Shown piece after piece: positions 34,671 to 44,468 of a DNA stretch of 64,000 nucleotides. The DNA lies in the NCBI RefSeq assembly GCF_016894445.1, contig NZ_CP056775.1, positions 1,862,001-1,926,000 on the forward strand. Direction: 5' to 3'. The notes beneath the pieces are model-generated. The model did not search any database and had not been told where the DNA came from. It saw only the letters and a program-made list of their open reading frames with translations. This DNA is from Dyadobacter sandarakinus. GTDB taxonomy: Bacteria; Bacteroidota; Bacteroidia; Cytophagales; Spirosomataceae. Positions within the stretch are counted from its first letter, which is position 1; each line of letters opens with the position of its first letter. Made by a program: the position numbers and the translations under genes.

Positions 34671-34701
34671 AAATGTACGCAGATTTTTAATTCTTTTCAT
34701 C

Positions 34702-35565
34702 ATGATCTTAATAACCGGAGCCACCGGCGGATTGGGCCGCCAGACCATTGATTTTTTGCTTACTACCACCCCGGCCTCAGAAATTGCGGCCCTGGTGCGT
34801 GATACCAGCAAAGCCGCGGATCTTGTAAAACGGGGAATAGACGTTCGGAAAGGCGATTATTTTGACTATCCTTCGCTGGTGCAAGCCTTTCAGGGCATCG
34901 ACAAGGTGCTGCTGGTTTCGGCCGTGGCTTTTACCGACCGGGTGCACCAGCACCGGAACGTCATTGACGCTGCCAGGGAAGCCGGCGTCAGGCATCTTTT
35001 TTATACCAGCATCCAGCGGAGTACCGATTTTGTGATGCAGGAGGTTACTGAAAGCGACCTGGCCACGGAAGCCTACCTGAAAGCATCCGGGCTGGTATAT
35101 ACCATTCTTAAAAACGGCTACTACTTTGAAAGTCTGGGATATATCCTCGGGAGCGAGGTGCCGGATGCGGAACTGATTTTTACGGCGGGGGAAGGCAAGA
35201 TCGCTTTCGTCACGCGCACCGAACTGGCCGCAGCCACAGCTGCCCTGCTGACGAGTGAAGGACATGACAATCAGGAGTATACCCTGTCTGGCAGCGAAGC
35301 CTATTCGTTTCACGACATTGCCAGCGAACTTACGGCACTGGCGGGCCGGCCTATTAATTACCGGAACAGTGAAGTTGCGCCCTTCATTGCGCAGAAAGTC
35401 GCTGCGGGTGTGCCCGAAGTGGTGGCCAGTTTCCTTGCGCAGTGGGGTGCCGCCGCCAGAGATGGCATGCTGGCCGGAACCCACGATACCGTTGAGCGGC
35501 TGCTCGGTCATCAACAGACTAGGCTGCGGGAGTACCTGCAGGCGACCTATTTCCCGGCTACCTGA
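34702..35565 (+). CDS. NmrA-type NAD(P)-binding reductase (atypical SDR)
   Basis: A 287-residue protein. The dinucleotide-binding loop is at the N-terminus (MILITGATGGLGRQTIDFLL, GxxGxxG). Family blocks follow: VLLVSAVAFTDRVHQHRNVI, HLFYTSIQRS, YTILKNGYYFESLG, and the C-terminal NmrA region (YTLSGSEAYSFHDIASELTA). Relatives include quinone oxidoreductase 2 and azoreductase-like enzymes, and this is the usual divergent partner of HxlR repressors. Its likely role is reduction of quinones or other electrophiles, induced when HxlR releases the shared operators. A hairpin follows the gene. Confidence 0.9.
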   Translation: MILITGATGGLGRQTIDFLLTTTPASEIAALVRDTSKAADLVKRGIDVRKGDYFDYPSLVQAFQGIDKVLLVSAVAFTDRVHQHRNVIDAAREAGVRHLFYTSIQRSTDFVMQEVTESDLATEAYLKASGLVYTILKNGYYFESLGYILGSEVPDAELIFTAGEGKIAFVTRTELAAATAALLTSEGHDNQEYTLSGSEAYSFHDIASELTALAGRPINYRNSEVAPFIAQKVAAGVPEVVASFLAQWGAAARDGMLAGTHDTVERLLGHQQTRLREYLQATYFPAT

Positions 35566-35630
35566 ACGCTTGCAGCCTGGGCTACCTGCCACATTTTCGG
35601 AAGCAAAAAACACATGCTCAGCATACGGCA

Positions 35631-35657
35631 TTGAGCCCGGCTGGTTGCCGGGCTCGA
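35631..35657 (+). terminator. GC-rich hairpin after the reductase gene
   Basis: Nine perfect base pairs (GAGCCCGGC/GCCGGGCTC) around a 5-base loop, with a T·G and a T-A pair extending the stem. No T-run follows. Confidence 0.55.
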
Positions 35658-35798
35658 TGGTTCCGGGCTGTGGCGAGGTGAAATGAATTAATTCAGAATG
35701 ACATTAATTGCATCTTGATCAGTAGTGCATGCCTCGCGAAAACGAACAGTTGATTTAGTGATAGCTGATCATGCAAAAGCGCTCCTAAAAAAGCTATG

Positions 35799-36359
35799 CT
35801 ATTCATGTACGCCAAGCATCTTCCCAATATACTTTTTGAGCCGGGCCGGGGTTCGATGATAGTTGTGTATTTCCATGAGCAAACGCCTCATTTCACCATC
35901 ATCTTTATTGGAGACCACGACATTACTCCATTCAGCATCCTGTATGATCGCATATAGCAGCGTATTACTGTTAACTTCATTCTTTTTAAAGGAGGAAAAT
36001 GTTTTTCTCAAAACCTGGTAATATGTCTCTGCATTGGCATTCTGCATTGCCAGCAGTGCAATATGCTTGTAGCGCAGATCGAGTTTTGGATCTTTTAAGA
36101 TTTTGCTATAACAAGCCAGATAATTATCAGGTTGTCTGAAAATCGTAGAAAATAATGAATCTTCTTTAATGTCCGACGACGCAAAGGGAAAACCATACCA
36201 CGTATCATCGTCATCATCGGGCGATAAATGAATTTGCTGACGGGAAATCATTTCGTAGAGCGAATCGCACTTTTGCAGATTATTGTTTTGCAACTGAAAA
36301 GTATGATCAGCAAAAAAGATACAGGAAGTGATGTTAGCCAATAAAATGCTGAATGTCAT
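35799..36359 (-). CDS. Hypothetical exported protein
   Basis: A 186-residue frame. A short hydrophobic N-terminus (MTFSILLANITSCIFFADHT) may be a signal. The rest is a helical, charged protein with a run of five Asp (HLSPDDDDDTWYGFPF) and a HEAT-like middle (LRYKHIALLAMQNANAETYY). I do not recognise a family. Relatively AT-rich, standing alone between two better-known genes. Confidence 0.6.
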   Translation of the reverse strand: MTFSILLANITSCIFFADHTFQLQNNNLQKCDSLYEMISRQQIHLSPDDDDDTWYGFPFASSDIKEDSLFSTIFRQPDNYLACYSKILKDPKLDLRYKHIALLAMQNANAETYYQVLRKTFSSFKKNEVNSNTLLYAIIQDAEWSNVVVSNKDDGEMRRLLMEIHNYHRTPARLKKYIGKMLGVHE

Positions 36360-36568
36360 TGATGCGTGAGAGTTACCTTTTTAAGTTTTCCCATTTACCC
36401 ACTGAATATAACACTGGAAAACATCAATTTCATACTGCAAATTGGAATTGGAAATGATCGGTGCTCTTTTACAAACAATTAAGTCACAGAGTGATATTCC
36501 TGAACGAAGTTGTCTGAATCGAGACGCAATTTTATCCTTTCCAATGCAAAATGAAAATCGAAGTCCCC

Positions 36569-39514
36569 TTACTCTGTTATGACAACCCTAACCATTTCCG
36601 TGGAAGCGTGGGATTGGATTTTCAGCAGGTAAATGCCAGGCTTTAATGCAGCCCTGGTAATGTCGACTACTTCATGGCCGGCAGACGGGCTCAGCTTTTG
36701 TACATCATACACTGTTCCCGCCTGATCAATTAACCGCATAGAAACATCGCCTTCGTGCTTGCTGGAAAGCTTGAATCTGAATGCTTTTCTGACGGGGTTC
36801 GGGAAAATTACGGAGCTTCCATCCTCTTTTTGCCATGCATTTTGCAAAGCAAATGGTGCGGCTGATTTCCGGGCCATACTGACGACCGGTTTATTGGATG
36901 TGACTACCAATTCAGGGGCAAGCCCTGATACATTTTCCTTGCTGTGAAAACCCAGCTTCTTATTCGCGGATGTCGGATTTTTCACGAGCAGACTGACTAC
37001 CTTATCGTTCATGACCTGATTCTGCACAAATTCTGTCAAGTCAAATTCACGGTACGCGAGCAGGTGATTGATCGTTGTATAGGTGAGTTCGCGACGGCTG
37101 CCGACAGGAGCATTGCTGAAGGTAATTCCTGTTTCAGTCCATGCATCATCTTCGACGCCGTGCACCGCCGTGCCTACGTTCATGGTCGTTTCCACATTGG
37201 CACCGTAAATCCGCAACCTGGCAGAGGTAATGTACTGGAAAGGGCGCAGATCAAATTTCAGGTAAGTATTTCTGCTGATATTATCCCCGCCGGCTTTTAC
37301 AATCAGCTCGGGGTCTGTACCAAAATTCTGATCCGGAAAATGGGTGTGCACGTAGGCATCTGCCGCCACAGGCAGTGTCAATACTGTTTTGAAATACTCA
37401 TCCTGCGGAACAATCTCAATGGCAGCCACGGTAGGCCAGTTAGCACTCCCGGTAATAAAATCTACATTGATCATGCCGTCTGTAATATCGACCGGAAATG
37501 CCTCTTCCAGGGCAGTAAAGTTTCCGTTGGCTTTCGCATACGGATCATAGTCTGTAAGCTTTCGCTCACCTTCGACATCTACATGAAACATCCGCAGACC
37601 CGGTCGCGCCGGCCTTGCAATGGGAGAGCCGAACCAGATTTCGGCAAAGTGCAGCACCACCATATAGCTGCCGTTTGTGACCGGAATATCGTATTGAAAA
37701 GCGTCGGCGCTGCGCTCAGACCAATACAGCACATCGTCCGCTGTATACTGAATTTCCTGCGTATCCTCGGCCCGGTACACACGATCTGTTCCGTGGTAAA
37801 ACCGGTCCCGGCTGAATACGCGCCCGTCGGCCGTCGTAAATCCGTCGCCCCCGGCATCAATCCGGATTGTGACGGGCGCATCTGCTGATTTTATGTTTAA
37901 ATGGATCAGGAGCGTATCGCCGGTATAGCCTGGTGCACTCGCAATCAGCGTCGTCTGATAGGTCCCCGGGAGCAATCCTGCCGCATCCACTCCGATCTGC
38001 AAGCGGCCGGCCCCGGTGGGCGGGATCAGCCAGGAAACATTGGGCGATGCCGTAAGCGTCACATCAGGCGTACCTGAGTTGGTAATCAGCTTGACAGATC
38101 CAGGTTCAGCAACAGAATCCTGCACCACAGACAGGTCAAGGCTTGAAGCCGAAAACCTAAGCCGGGTATCAGGTGTCTGCGGTGCCAGCTTCACCAGCCA
38201 GTAGTCTTCACCGGCACGGTTGGGTTCAGACTTGTCTTCTCCCGTACTCGAATATGAATTGGCCGCAAGAATATAGCCTCCGTCCGGCGTAGCTTCAAAT
38301 GCGATGAGATGATCAACCATGTGTCCCCCGATGGTTTTATCCCACTGCCAGGCACCATTTGCATCTGCCTTGACGATCCACACATCCAGCCTGCCCTTGG
38401 GGTATTCCGACTTGTCGTTCCCGGCTGCCTCATTAGAGAACCCGCCCATCAAAAAGCCGCCATCTGCCGTTTCCCTGACCGTCGACATCGCCACATCGGG
38501 TAACGGATAAGCTGTCAACCCTCCAGTGTATGTTTTCCGCCACGTTTGCGTGCCGCTCCCATCCATTTTGAGCAGCGAAAAAGGCCGGTTAAACTCTCCT
38601 ACCAATTCACTGACAGCCGCCGCGTACCCGCCATCGCTGGTTGCAATCATATCCCAGACCTCACTGTTGGGCACACCCAAGTCGCGGCTCCACAAAACGG
38701 TTCCATCCTCAGACATCCTGGCTGCAAACGCCCTCGCATTAGCTTCATCTTCTGATTTAACGCCACCACCCAGGATGTAGCCGCCATCCGCGGTGACGGC
38801 AATGTTTGCATTGCGGTCGGAGCTGCCGCTGCCGATGGTCCGGTCCCAGATTATGTTTCCTTTTGCATCTACCCGTACAAGCCAGAAATCCTGAAGGCCC
38901 GCAGAAGGTTGTGTTTTGTCGGCGCCTGCTCCCGAAGTGGACGAACCGGCCAGGATATAGCCACCGTCGGCAGTTTGTTTGGCATCTTCCAGTATGTCGT
39001 CACTGGTGCCGCCTATAGTCTTGTCCCAATTTTTGCTTCCGGTTGCGTCAATTTTGACTAACCAAAAGTCGCCCCGGCTGCCTCCGCCGGCGATTTGGTC
39101 GTCGGCTCCCTTCTCAGCGTAAGCATCGGATTTAGAATGTCCTGCCAGCATATAACCGCCATCGGACGTCTGGAAAACCTGGACAAGCTGGTCGTCCATC
39201 TGGCCACCGTAAGTTCTGTCCCACTCCTTGGTCCCATCGGCTGCAAGTTTGACAACCCAGAAATCAAAGCCGCCCCACGACCCCCTGGATTTATCACCAT
39301 CTGCCATGGAAGCAGACGATCCTGCTGCAATGTACCCGCCGTCTGCCGTAGGTTTGACGCAGGCGATATTGTCGCTTGAACTTCCTCCGAAGGTCTTGTC
39401 CCATTCAATGGCCGGCTGTGCCGAGAGCCTGGCGGGAAGTTGGACAAAGGAAACTGCCAATACACAAAATGCATGGATCCAGGTCACATGCTGCCGAAGT
39501 AGTTTTGATTTCAT
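36569..39514 (-). CDS. T9SS protein with seven-repeat propeller, malectin and DNRLRE domains
   Basis: A 981-residue surface protein. After a signal (CVLAVSFVQLPARLSAQ) come seven repeats of about 50-60 residues, built on W-DKTIGG, TADGGYILAGSS and DFWLVKID. This predicts a seven-bladed beta-propeller at residues about 35-450. Next is an Ig-like domain (about 460-550), a malectin-like carbohydrate-binding domain (VTIRIDAGGDGFTTADGRVF, then YMVVLHFAEIWFG, about 555-715) and a DNRLRE domain (LPVAADAYVHTHFPDQNFGT, about 720-870). A type A sorting domain closes it (IFPNPVRKAFRFKL...). A paralogue with the same order lies at 60345-63656. Likely a glycan-binding adhesin or enzyme-associated protein on the cell surface. 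Confidence 0.9.
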   Translation of the reverse strand: MKSKLLRQHVTWIHAFCVLAVSFVQLPARLSAQPAIEWDKTFGGSSSDNIACVKPTADGGYIAAGSSASMADGDKSRGSWGGFDFWVVKLAADGTKEWDRTYGGQMDDQLVQVFQTSDGGYMLAGHSKSDAYAEKGADDQIAGGGSRGDFWLVKIDATGSKNWDKTIGGTSDDILEDAKQTADGGYILAGSSTSGAGADKTQPSAGLQDFWLVRVDAKGNIIWDRTIGSGSSDRNANIAVTADGGYILGGGVKSEDEANARAFAARMSEDGTVLWSRDLGVPNSEVWDMIATSDGGYAAAVSELVGEFNRPFSLLKMDGSGTQTWRKTYTGGLTAYPLPDVAMSTVRETADGGFLMGGFSNEAAGNDKSEYPKGRLDVWIVKADANGAWQWDKTIGGHMVDHLIAFEATPDGGYILAANSYSSTGEDKSEPNRAGEDYWLVKLAPQTPDTRLRFSASSLDLSVVQDSVAEPGSVKLITNSGTPDVTLTASPNVSWLIPPTGAGRLQIGVDAAGLLPGTYQTTLIASAPGYTGDTLLIHLNIKSADAPVTIRIDAGGDGFTTADGRVFSRDRFYHGTDRVYRAEDTQEIQYTADDVLYWSERSADAFQYDIPVTNGSYMVVLHFAEIWFGSPIARPARPGLRMFHVDVEGERKLTDYDPYAKANGNFTALEEAFPVDITDGMINVDFITGSANWPTVAAIEIVPQDEYFKTVLTLPVAADAYVHTHFPDQNFGTDPELIVKAGGDNISRNTYLKFDLRPFQYITSARLRIYGANVETTMNVGTAVHGVEDDAWTETGITFSNAPVGSRRELTYTTINHLLAYREFDLTEFVQNQVMNDKVVSLLVKNPTSANKKLGFHSKENVSGLAPELVVTSNKPVVSMARKSAAPFALQNAWQKEDGSSVIFPNPVRKAFRFKLSSKHEGDVSMRLIDQAGTVYDVQKLSPSAGHEVVDITRAALKPGIYLLKIQSHASTEMVRVVITE

Positions 39515-39637
39515 ATAGCAGCGAAATTCCTTGACAGATAGTTGTTTAAGCCAAAGAACTCAGCGCATTTAATCTAATATACCTGTGATTGATAAAGGTG
39601 ATAAATAATAAAAAGCAGCATAATAAGTGCTGTTTAA

Positions 39638-39645
39638 TATATTTG
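39638..39645 (+). promoter_or_regulatory. -7 box before the small membrane protein gene
   Basis: TATATTTG matches TAnnTTTG, 53 bases before the ATG at 39699. It falls inside the longer frame from 39627, which is why the later start is preferred. Confidence 0.45.
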
Positions 39646-39698
39646 AAATGACATATAATTTGCCGTACAACAGCAGGATAAATACTGTATATTCCACG

Positions 39699-40166
39699 AT
39701 GAAAACAGACGCAAATATCCAATATGCAATAGGAATAGCCTGTAAGCCAATACTTGCATTCATTACCCTGCTGAATTATGAATTTGATTTGAATTACATC
39801 GCTTTAATTTTTGCGCTTGGTACATGCATGGCAGCAGGAGGCATATTCTTACCCGGATTCCGGCAGCAATATGCTAATCTGATGATCGCGTGTATCCTGA
39901 TGTATATCGGGCTTTTTAGTTTTGTTTTAACCAAATCACCTGAAATCAGTTTCGAAAAATTTAAAGATGATACTTTTTACTGCTTTGTAATTGTCACAGT
40001 GTCCAACGGCTGCCTGTTTGCATTCAGATTGTTCAGACCGAATCTCAAATTAAGCATCGAGCGTGTTAGTCGTATCTATACCCTCGTATCAACGATTTTA
40101 ATCTTTTTAATGGCCTTCACCATCGTGTATTTTTATAACAGATTCGTTCATGGCTCAGGTTTTTAG
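39699..40166 (+). CDS. Integral membrane protein, hypothetical
   Basis: A 155-residue protein from the ATG at 39699 with four clear hydrophobic segments (IQYAIGIACKPILAFITLL, IALIFALGTCMAAGGIFL, NLMIACILMYIGLFSFVL, VSTILIFLMAFTIVYFYN). A weaker fifth lies around FYCFVIVTVSNGCLFAF. No family recognised. AT-rich compared with neighbours. The upstream -7 box supports the chosen start. Confidence 0.6.
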   Translation: MKTDANIQYAIGIACKPILAFITLLNYEFDLNYIALIFALGTCMAAGGIFLPGFRQQYANLMIACILMYIGLFSFVLTKSPEISFEKFKDDTFYCFVIVTVSNGCLFAFRLFRPNLKLSIERVSRIYTLVSTILIFLMAFTIVYFYNRFVHGSGF

Positions 40167-40235
40167 CGCTTGGTAGGACTGCTTGCCATCACCGGATGGT
40201 TTATAAATAGAATTGCTATTTGGAAGAGCTTTTTT

Positions 40236-41735
40236 TCAACGTTTATCCCAATACTTTTTCTGGGTGTAAACTGGCTGCTGCTGGTCCATGGTCCGCTCAA
40301 ATTGCTCCGGTTTATATTGCATTGGCAAAATGGTTTTTGCCGTGTAGGCAACTGTATCGCCTGTTTGCTGCTGCCACCGGATCAACCGCTTTTTCAGCCT
40401 TTCCTCTTGCTTCCGGTATGCCGGTTTTCCCGCCAGGTTTTCGAGTTCGAGCGGGTCTTTTTTGAGGTTAAATAGTTGGGTATAATCCCGGTTCGGATAG
40501 CGGATCAGTTTCCATTCCTGATCTCGCACAGCGCGTACGAGGTGGCGGTAGGCGGTAAAGCTACTTTCACGCACCTGCGCAGACTTCCCGCTAATTACAT
40601 CAGAAAGATTTTTACCATCAATCCTCTCCGGCTCAGGCAGGCAGGCCACGGTGGTCAGTGTGGGAAAAATATCGAAAAGATACACCAGTGCGTCGGTAGC
40701 GCTGTTTTTGGGAATACCCGGGCCGGTCAGGATCAAGGGTACCTTCATGCTGTGCTCGTACAGACTTTGCTTGCCAAGCAGCCCGTGACTGCCTACCGCA
40801 AGTCCATTATCGGCGGCGAAAACGATGATCGTATTTTCATAAAGCCCCTTCTCTTTCAGCGATTGGATCAGATCCCCGATGCGCGCATCCAGATGCGAGA
40901 TCAGTCCATAATAATCTGATAAGGTAGCTTTGATAATTTCCGGAGTACGTGGCCACGGAGCCAGGTTTTCGTCCCGCACCTGCGCATCGCCGAAATCAAA
41001 CGGGTGCACAGGCTTGTAGTTGCCGGGCAGCGGAATATCCTTCTCCGGGTATTTACCAATGTAATCCTCCCGGGGAGAGCGCGGATCGTGAGGTGCCGTG
41101 TAGGCGACGTAGCAGAAAAACGGGTTTTTCCTGCTTCCTTTTGCATACTCGTCCAGATAGGAAAGCGCCGATTCCGTGAAAATATCGGTCGAAAAACCTT
41201 TCACAACCGGTTTGCCAAGCTTTCTGTTTGCATCCAGATCACACACAGGCACTTTAAAGTGATCGCTCATGCCACCCAGCATAATGGTTTTACCCTTTTG
41301 AAATGAAGCTTCAAAGGTTTCGGCTCCGTTATGCCATTTTCCCGTACCGAATGTTTCATAACCGTTTTCGGCAAAATGCTGCGGCATGGTGTGCACGCCA
41401 TCCAGTTTGTCGTACACGTGAAAAAGACTTTTCCCGCTCATGAGCATGGCGCGGCTGGGCGCGCAAATGGCACCATGATGCCCGCCCATCACGTAACAAT
41501 TTTTGAAATGCGTCCCCGAAGCGGCAAGCTGGTCAATATTTGGGGTCTGGATGATTGTGTTACCGGCATATCCCAATGCATCCGCCCGCAAGTCATCCGC
41601 GAAAATGAAGAGAATGTTAGGCTTCGCGGCATGCTGCTTTTCACTCGTCACGCTGATTTCCGAAGCGGTAAATCCATAGCAGGCAGCCTGCAAAATGGTG
41701 AGACCGATCAGTATTCTTTTGGTAAAAATTTTCAT
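40236..41735 (-). CDS. Sulfatase (formylglycine-dependent, type I)
   Basis: A 499-residue exported enzyme that hydrolyses sulphate esters, here most likely on a sulphated sugar. The active-site cysteine that becomes formylglycine is Cys91 in CAPSRAMLMSGK (C-x-P-S-R). Metal ligands include Asp47-Asp48 in FIFADDLRADALG and the later FAADNGLAVGSHGLLGKQSL block. A signal peptide (MKIFTKRILIGLTILQAAC) precedes the enzyme. The gene lies 15 bases downstream of a decayed racemase-family gene, and two more decayed sulfatase genes follow that one, so it may be the survivor of a sulphated-glycan cluster. Formylglycine maturation requires an FGE or anSME enzyme encoded elsewhere. Confidence 0.94.
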   Translation of the reverse strand: MKIFTKRILIGLTILQAACYGFTASEISVTSEKQHAAKPNILFIFADDLRADALGYAGNTIIQTPNIDQLAASGTHFKNCYVMGGHHGAICAPSRAMLMSGKSLFHVYDKLDGVHTMPQHFAENGYETFGTGKWHNGAETFEASFQKGKTIMLGGMSDHFKVPVCDLDANRKLGKPVVKGFSTDIFTESALSYLDEYAKGSRKNPFFCYVAYTAPHDPRSPREDYIGKYPEKDIPLPGNYKPVHPFDFGDAQVRDENLAPWPRTPEIIKATLSDYYGLISHLDARIGDLIQSLKEKGLYENTIIVFAADNGLAVGSHGLLGKQSLYEHSMKVPLILTGPGIPKNSATDALVYLFDIFPTLTTVACLPEPERIDGKNLSDVISGKSAQVRESSFTAYRHLVRAVRDQEWKLIRYPNRDYTQLFNLKKDPLELENLAGKPAYRKQEERLKKRLIRWQQQTGDTVAYTAKTILPMQYKPEQFERTMDQQQPVYTQKKYWDKR

Positions 41736-41750
41736 ACAAAATGTGTTTTG

Positions 41751-42529
41751 CTAGATGCGGTATTTGCTCGGAATTGCCGGATTAAGCTGGTACCCGAGCC
41801 CGGGTGCGTCGGGAACGTGGATGTAGCCCTCGTCGAAATGCTCGTCGGGCGACAGCAGCTCCGCACGCACTGCCTCGATTGTTTGTATCGCATAGTCAAT
41901 GTCAGACTCAACCTGGATTTCACTGCTGGATTTCAGCGGTTTCATATCATCAAAAGGTGCCGGTTTTACCGCTCTAAAGCCGCTTTTCAATGCATTTTCC
42001 GCATTGCGCTGAAAATCCGGGATCAGCCTGCGGCCATTTGCATCTCGGGCATTGATGGCTCGGTTGATGTTGGCGTATACTTTCAGTTTATCCCGCAGCT
42101 TTCCACCAAGCAGATCGTGCACCGGCACACCCAGCGCCTTCCCTTTCAAATCCCATAATGCATGCTCGATCGCGCTGAATGCCGTAATCGAGGCTTTTCC
42201 GCTCTCCGCCGCCGACTTCAATCCGCGCTGCCAAAACTGCTCGATATGGAATGGCGACTCGCCTTTCACAAGCTCGAAAATACGCCTGATCTCCTGGTGC
42301 AGCTGTCCCGGTCCGTCTTTCACCGCGAACCGTGGGACGCCTCTCCCAGCCCGGTCAGCCCTTTATTGGTTTTCAGTTCCACAAAATGCCAGTTGCCGCG
42401 CGCATTCACTTTCACTTCATGGATCAGGATTTCGGTAACGATCAGCTTCGGATCGGCAGGTTCAACCTGCGATAATAACAAAGCGGCCCAAATACCAGCC
42501 GTCTGCCTGGTAAATGTTCTTCTGTTCAT
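41751..42529 (-). pseudogene. Decayed mandelate racemase/muconate lactonising-type enzyme
   Basis: Two adjoining frames add up to one broken enolase-superfamily gene. Frame one (42529-42320) begins with a Tat-like start (MNRRTFTRQTAGIWAALLLS) and the family opening (ELKTNKGLTGLGEASHG), then stops. Frame two (42323-41751) continues with FSAIEHALWDLKGKALGVPV, the family's capping motif. Past EAVRAELL it jumps straight to the C-terminal IHVPDAPGLGYQLNP motif. The barrel segment that carries the metal ligands, roughly 130-150 residues, is missing. So there is at least one frameshift near 42320 and one large internal deletion. Intact relatives have about 400 residues. The protein cannot be active. 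Confidence 0.85.
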
Positions 42530-42619
42530 TCAAGTCAAATTATGATGGTTGTCCGGCATTTCCCGTGACTGCTGAAGTAGCAGTTACAGCCTTCTTAATC
42601 GATGTAATGTAAATTCAAA

Positions 42620-42934
42620 AAACCGGGTATAGAAAAACGGGAAAGACGACTGCCTTCCCTGGTGGTGGTTGATCTCAAAAGTAAAGAAACATACTTTCAC
42701 CTGGCGACCGACAAGCGGCCTAAGGAAGAATTTTACGACATTGTTAAAGATCCGGGTTGTTTGAAAAATCTGGTAAATGACAAAAGCGTAGCCGGCCAGC
42801 TCGGGAAGCTGAGGAAGCAACTGAAAGACTATCAGCTGGCGACGAAAGACCCGCGCGAAACCGGCGATGGAGACTACCTGGAATCGTTTCCGCGGTTAAA
42901 TGGAGAAATCAGAAGTTTTCCAAAGATTGACTGA
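42620..42934 (+). pseudogene. C-terminal fragment of a sulfatase
   Basis: An open frame on the plus strand without a proper start. It reads as the end of a sulfatase: LPSLVVDLKSKE, then RPKEEFYDIVKDPGCLKNLV (family: ERPxEELYDxxxDPxExxNLA), and a closing helix (LGKLRKQLKDYQLATKDP). The catalytic N-terminal part is absent. The orientation is opposite to the intact sulfatase at 40236. The stretch from here to 43137 looks degenerate: I see no other real gene, only short frames such as one reading SDKLSEEYRSIRTKEF. Confidence 0.7.
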
Positions 42935-43137
42935 CACTCCGGTTAATTTTGAAAGTCTGCCCGAAATGGCGACGACTAAATGTTGGTCTTTAATTTAAAT
43001 TCATCCAGCTCATCAGACAAGCTCAGCGAAGAGTACCGCAGCATTCGTACAAAAGAGTTCACTGATGTGAGAGATCTGAAAGGGCCTGTGGCTTTTGTAC
43101 GTACGGCAAGAATGCTCAGGTGTCAATGGTTTATAAT

Positions 43138-44320
43138 ATGCAAAAGATCCTGATTACCATCATCGCGCTGGCACTCGCGCTCACGCACACCGCCTTCGCG
43201 CAGGGTTCCAGAAAGCCCAATATCATCTTCCTGCTGACCGATGACCATCGGTGGGACGCGCTCGGCGCGATGGGTAACAAAATTATCCAGACCCCACATC
43301 TCGATGCACTGGCGAAACGGGGAATTTTGTTCCGTAATGCGCACGTAACCACAGCAATATGCATGGTGAGCCGTGCCAGTTTGCTGAGCGGACAATACAT
43401 GTCGCGGCATGGTATCAATGATTTCGATACGGATTTCAAACCGGATGCGCTTGCTCAGACTTATCCCGCTTTGCTGAAAAAAGCAGGTTACAAGATTGGT
43501 TTTATCGGAAAATTCGGGATTGGGGTGAAGAACCAGCCGGATACGCTGTTTGACTACTGGGCAGCGAAAAAGGAAAGTCAGCCGCCATACGAGCTGGTCA
43601 ACCGATCCGCTGACTGCCGGGCCGCCATACTGGAACAGCCTCCCTGCATTCTTCCGCACCGACCAGAACATCGGCCGTGACCGGTGGAAACTATTGCTGT
43701 CGACGCCCGAACTACGGCAGCAAACCACCCGTGATTACTACCGCCTCATCACCGGTGTGGACGAAGTGGTAGGAAGCCTAGTTGCTCAGCTCAAAAAGCT
43801 AGACATTGACAAGAACACGCTCATCGTTTTCATGGGTGACAATGGTTTTTTGCTTGGTGAGCATGGTTTGGAGGGTAAATGGTTTGGTTTTGAAGAATCG
43901 ATCCGTGTTCCGCTGATCATTTCCGGCGGCGCGATGCCGAAAAGCTTGCAGGGTATTTCGTCCAGGCAGCTTGCATTGAACATTGACATTGCACCTACCC
44001 TGCTTTCCCTGGCCGGCATCCACCCGCCAGATTCCATGCAGGGTTACGATCTTCTGGCCGTCGAGCAAAAAAAGCGACCAGCCCGCCGGGATTTCTTTTA
44101 CGAGCACACCTACCTGGGCAGCCCTCGTCTGCCAAAAGTAGAAGGCGTAGTGACATCAGATTTGAAATACATGCTGTATACCGAGCACGGATACGAGGAA
44201 CTTTACGACCTTGCAAAAGACCCGCACGAAACGCTGAACCTGGCAAAGCATTCTTCTGAAAAAGTACGATTGGAGAAGTTGCGGAAGCGGTATGAGGAGC
44301 TGAAAAGGCAGGTGAAGTAA
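43138..44320 (+). pseudogene. Decayed sulfatase with frameshift and internal deletion
   Basis: The first frame (43138-about 43600) opens with a signal peptide (MQKILITIIALALALTHTAF), metal motif LLTDDHRWDALGAMG and a formylglycine motif (AICMVSRASLLSGQY, the C-x-V-S-R variant). It then loses sense after DYWAAKKESQ. The second frame, shifted by one, starts near 43610 with DPLTAGPPYWNSLPAFFRT, goes on through YYRLITGVDEVVGSLV and IVFMGDNGFLLGEHGL, and ends normally with LYDLAKDPHETLNLA. About 80-100 residues of the middle are gone compared with full sulfatases of about 480-500. So both ends are well preserved, but the gene is dead unless a frameshift rescues it, which would still leave the gap. 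Confidence 0.85.
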
Positions 44321-44468
44321 AGATTGGCTCGGGACCGTAAGCTGCGATCAGGAAAACTAGCACATTCAAGTTGGTACTTTGTAAATGGAAATATCGGATT
44401 TCAGGTCCGTGCGTCGAAGCAAAACACACGATACAAGCAGCTGAGAAATCGTGAAATCCGGGTTCTTG

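Noticed and set aside
34777..35631. 284-residue minus-strand frame
   Set aside because: Antisense to the NmrA reductase gene.
36944..37888. 314-residue plus-strand frame
   Set aside because: Antisense to the malectin/DNRLRE region of the T9SS protein; reads as a reverse-strand artefact.
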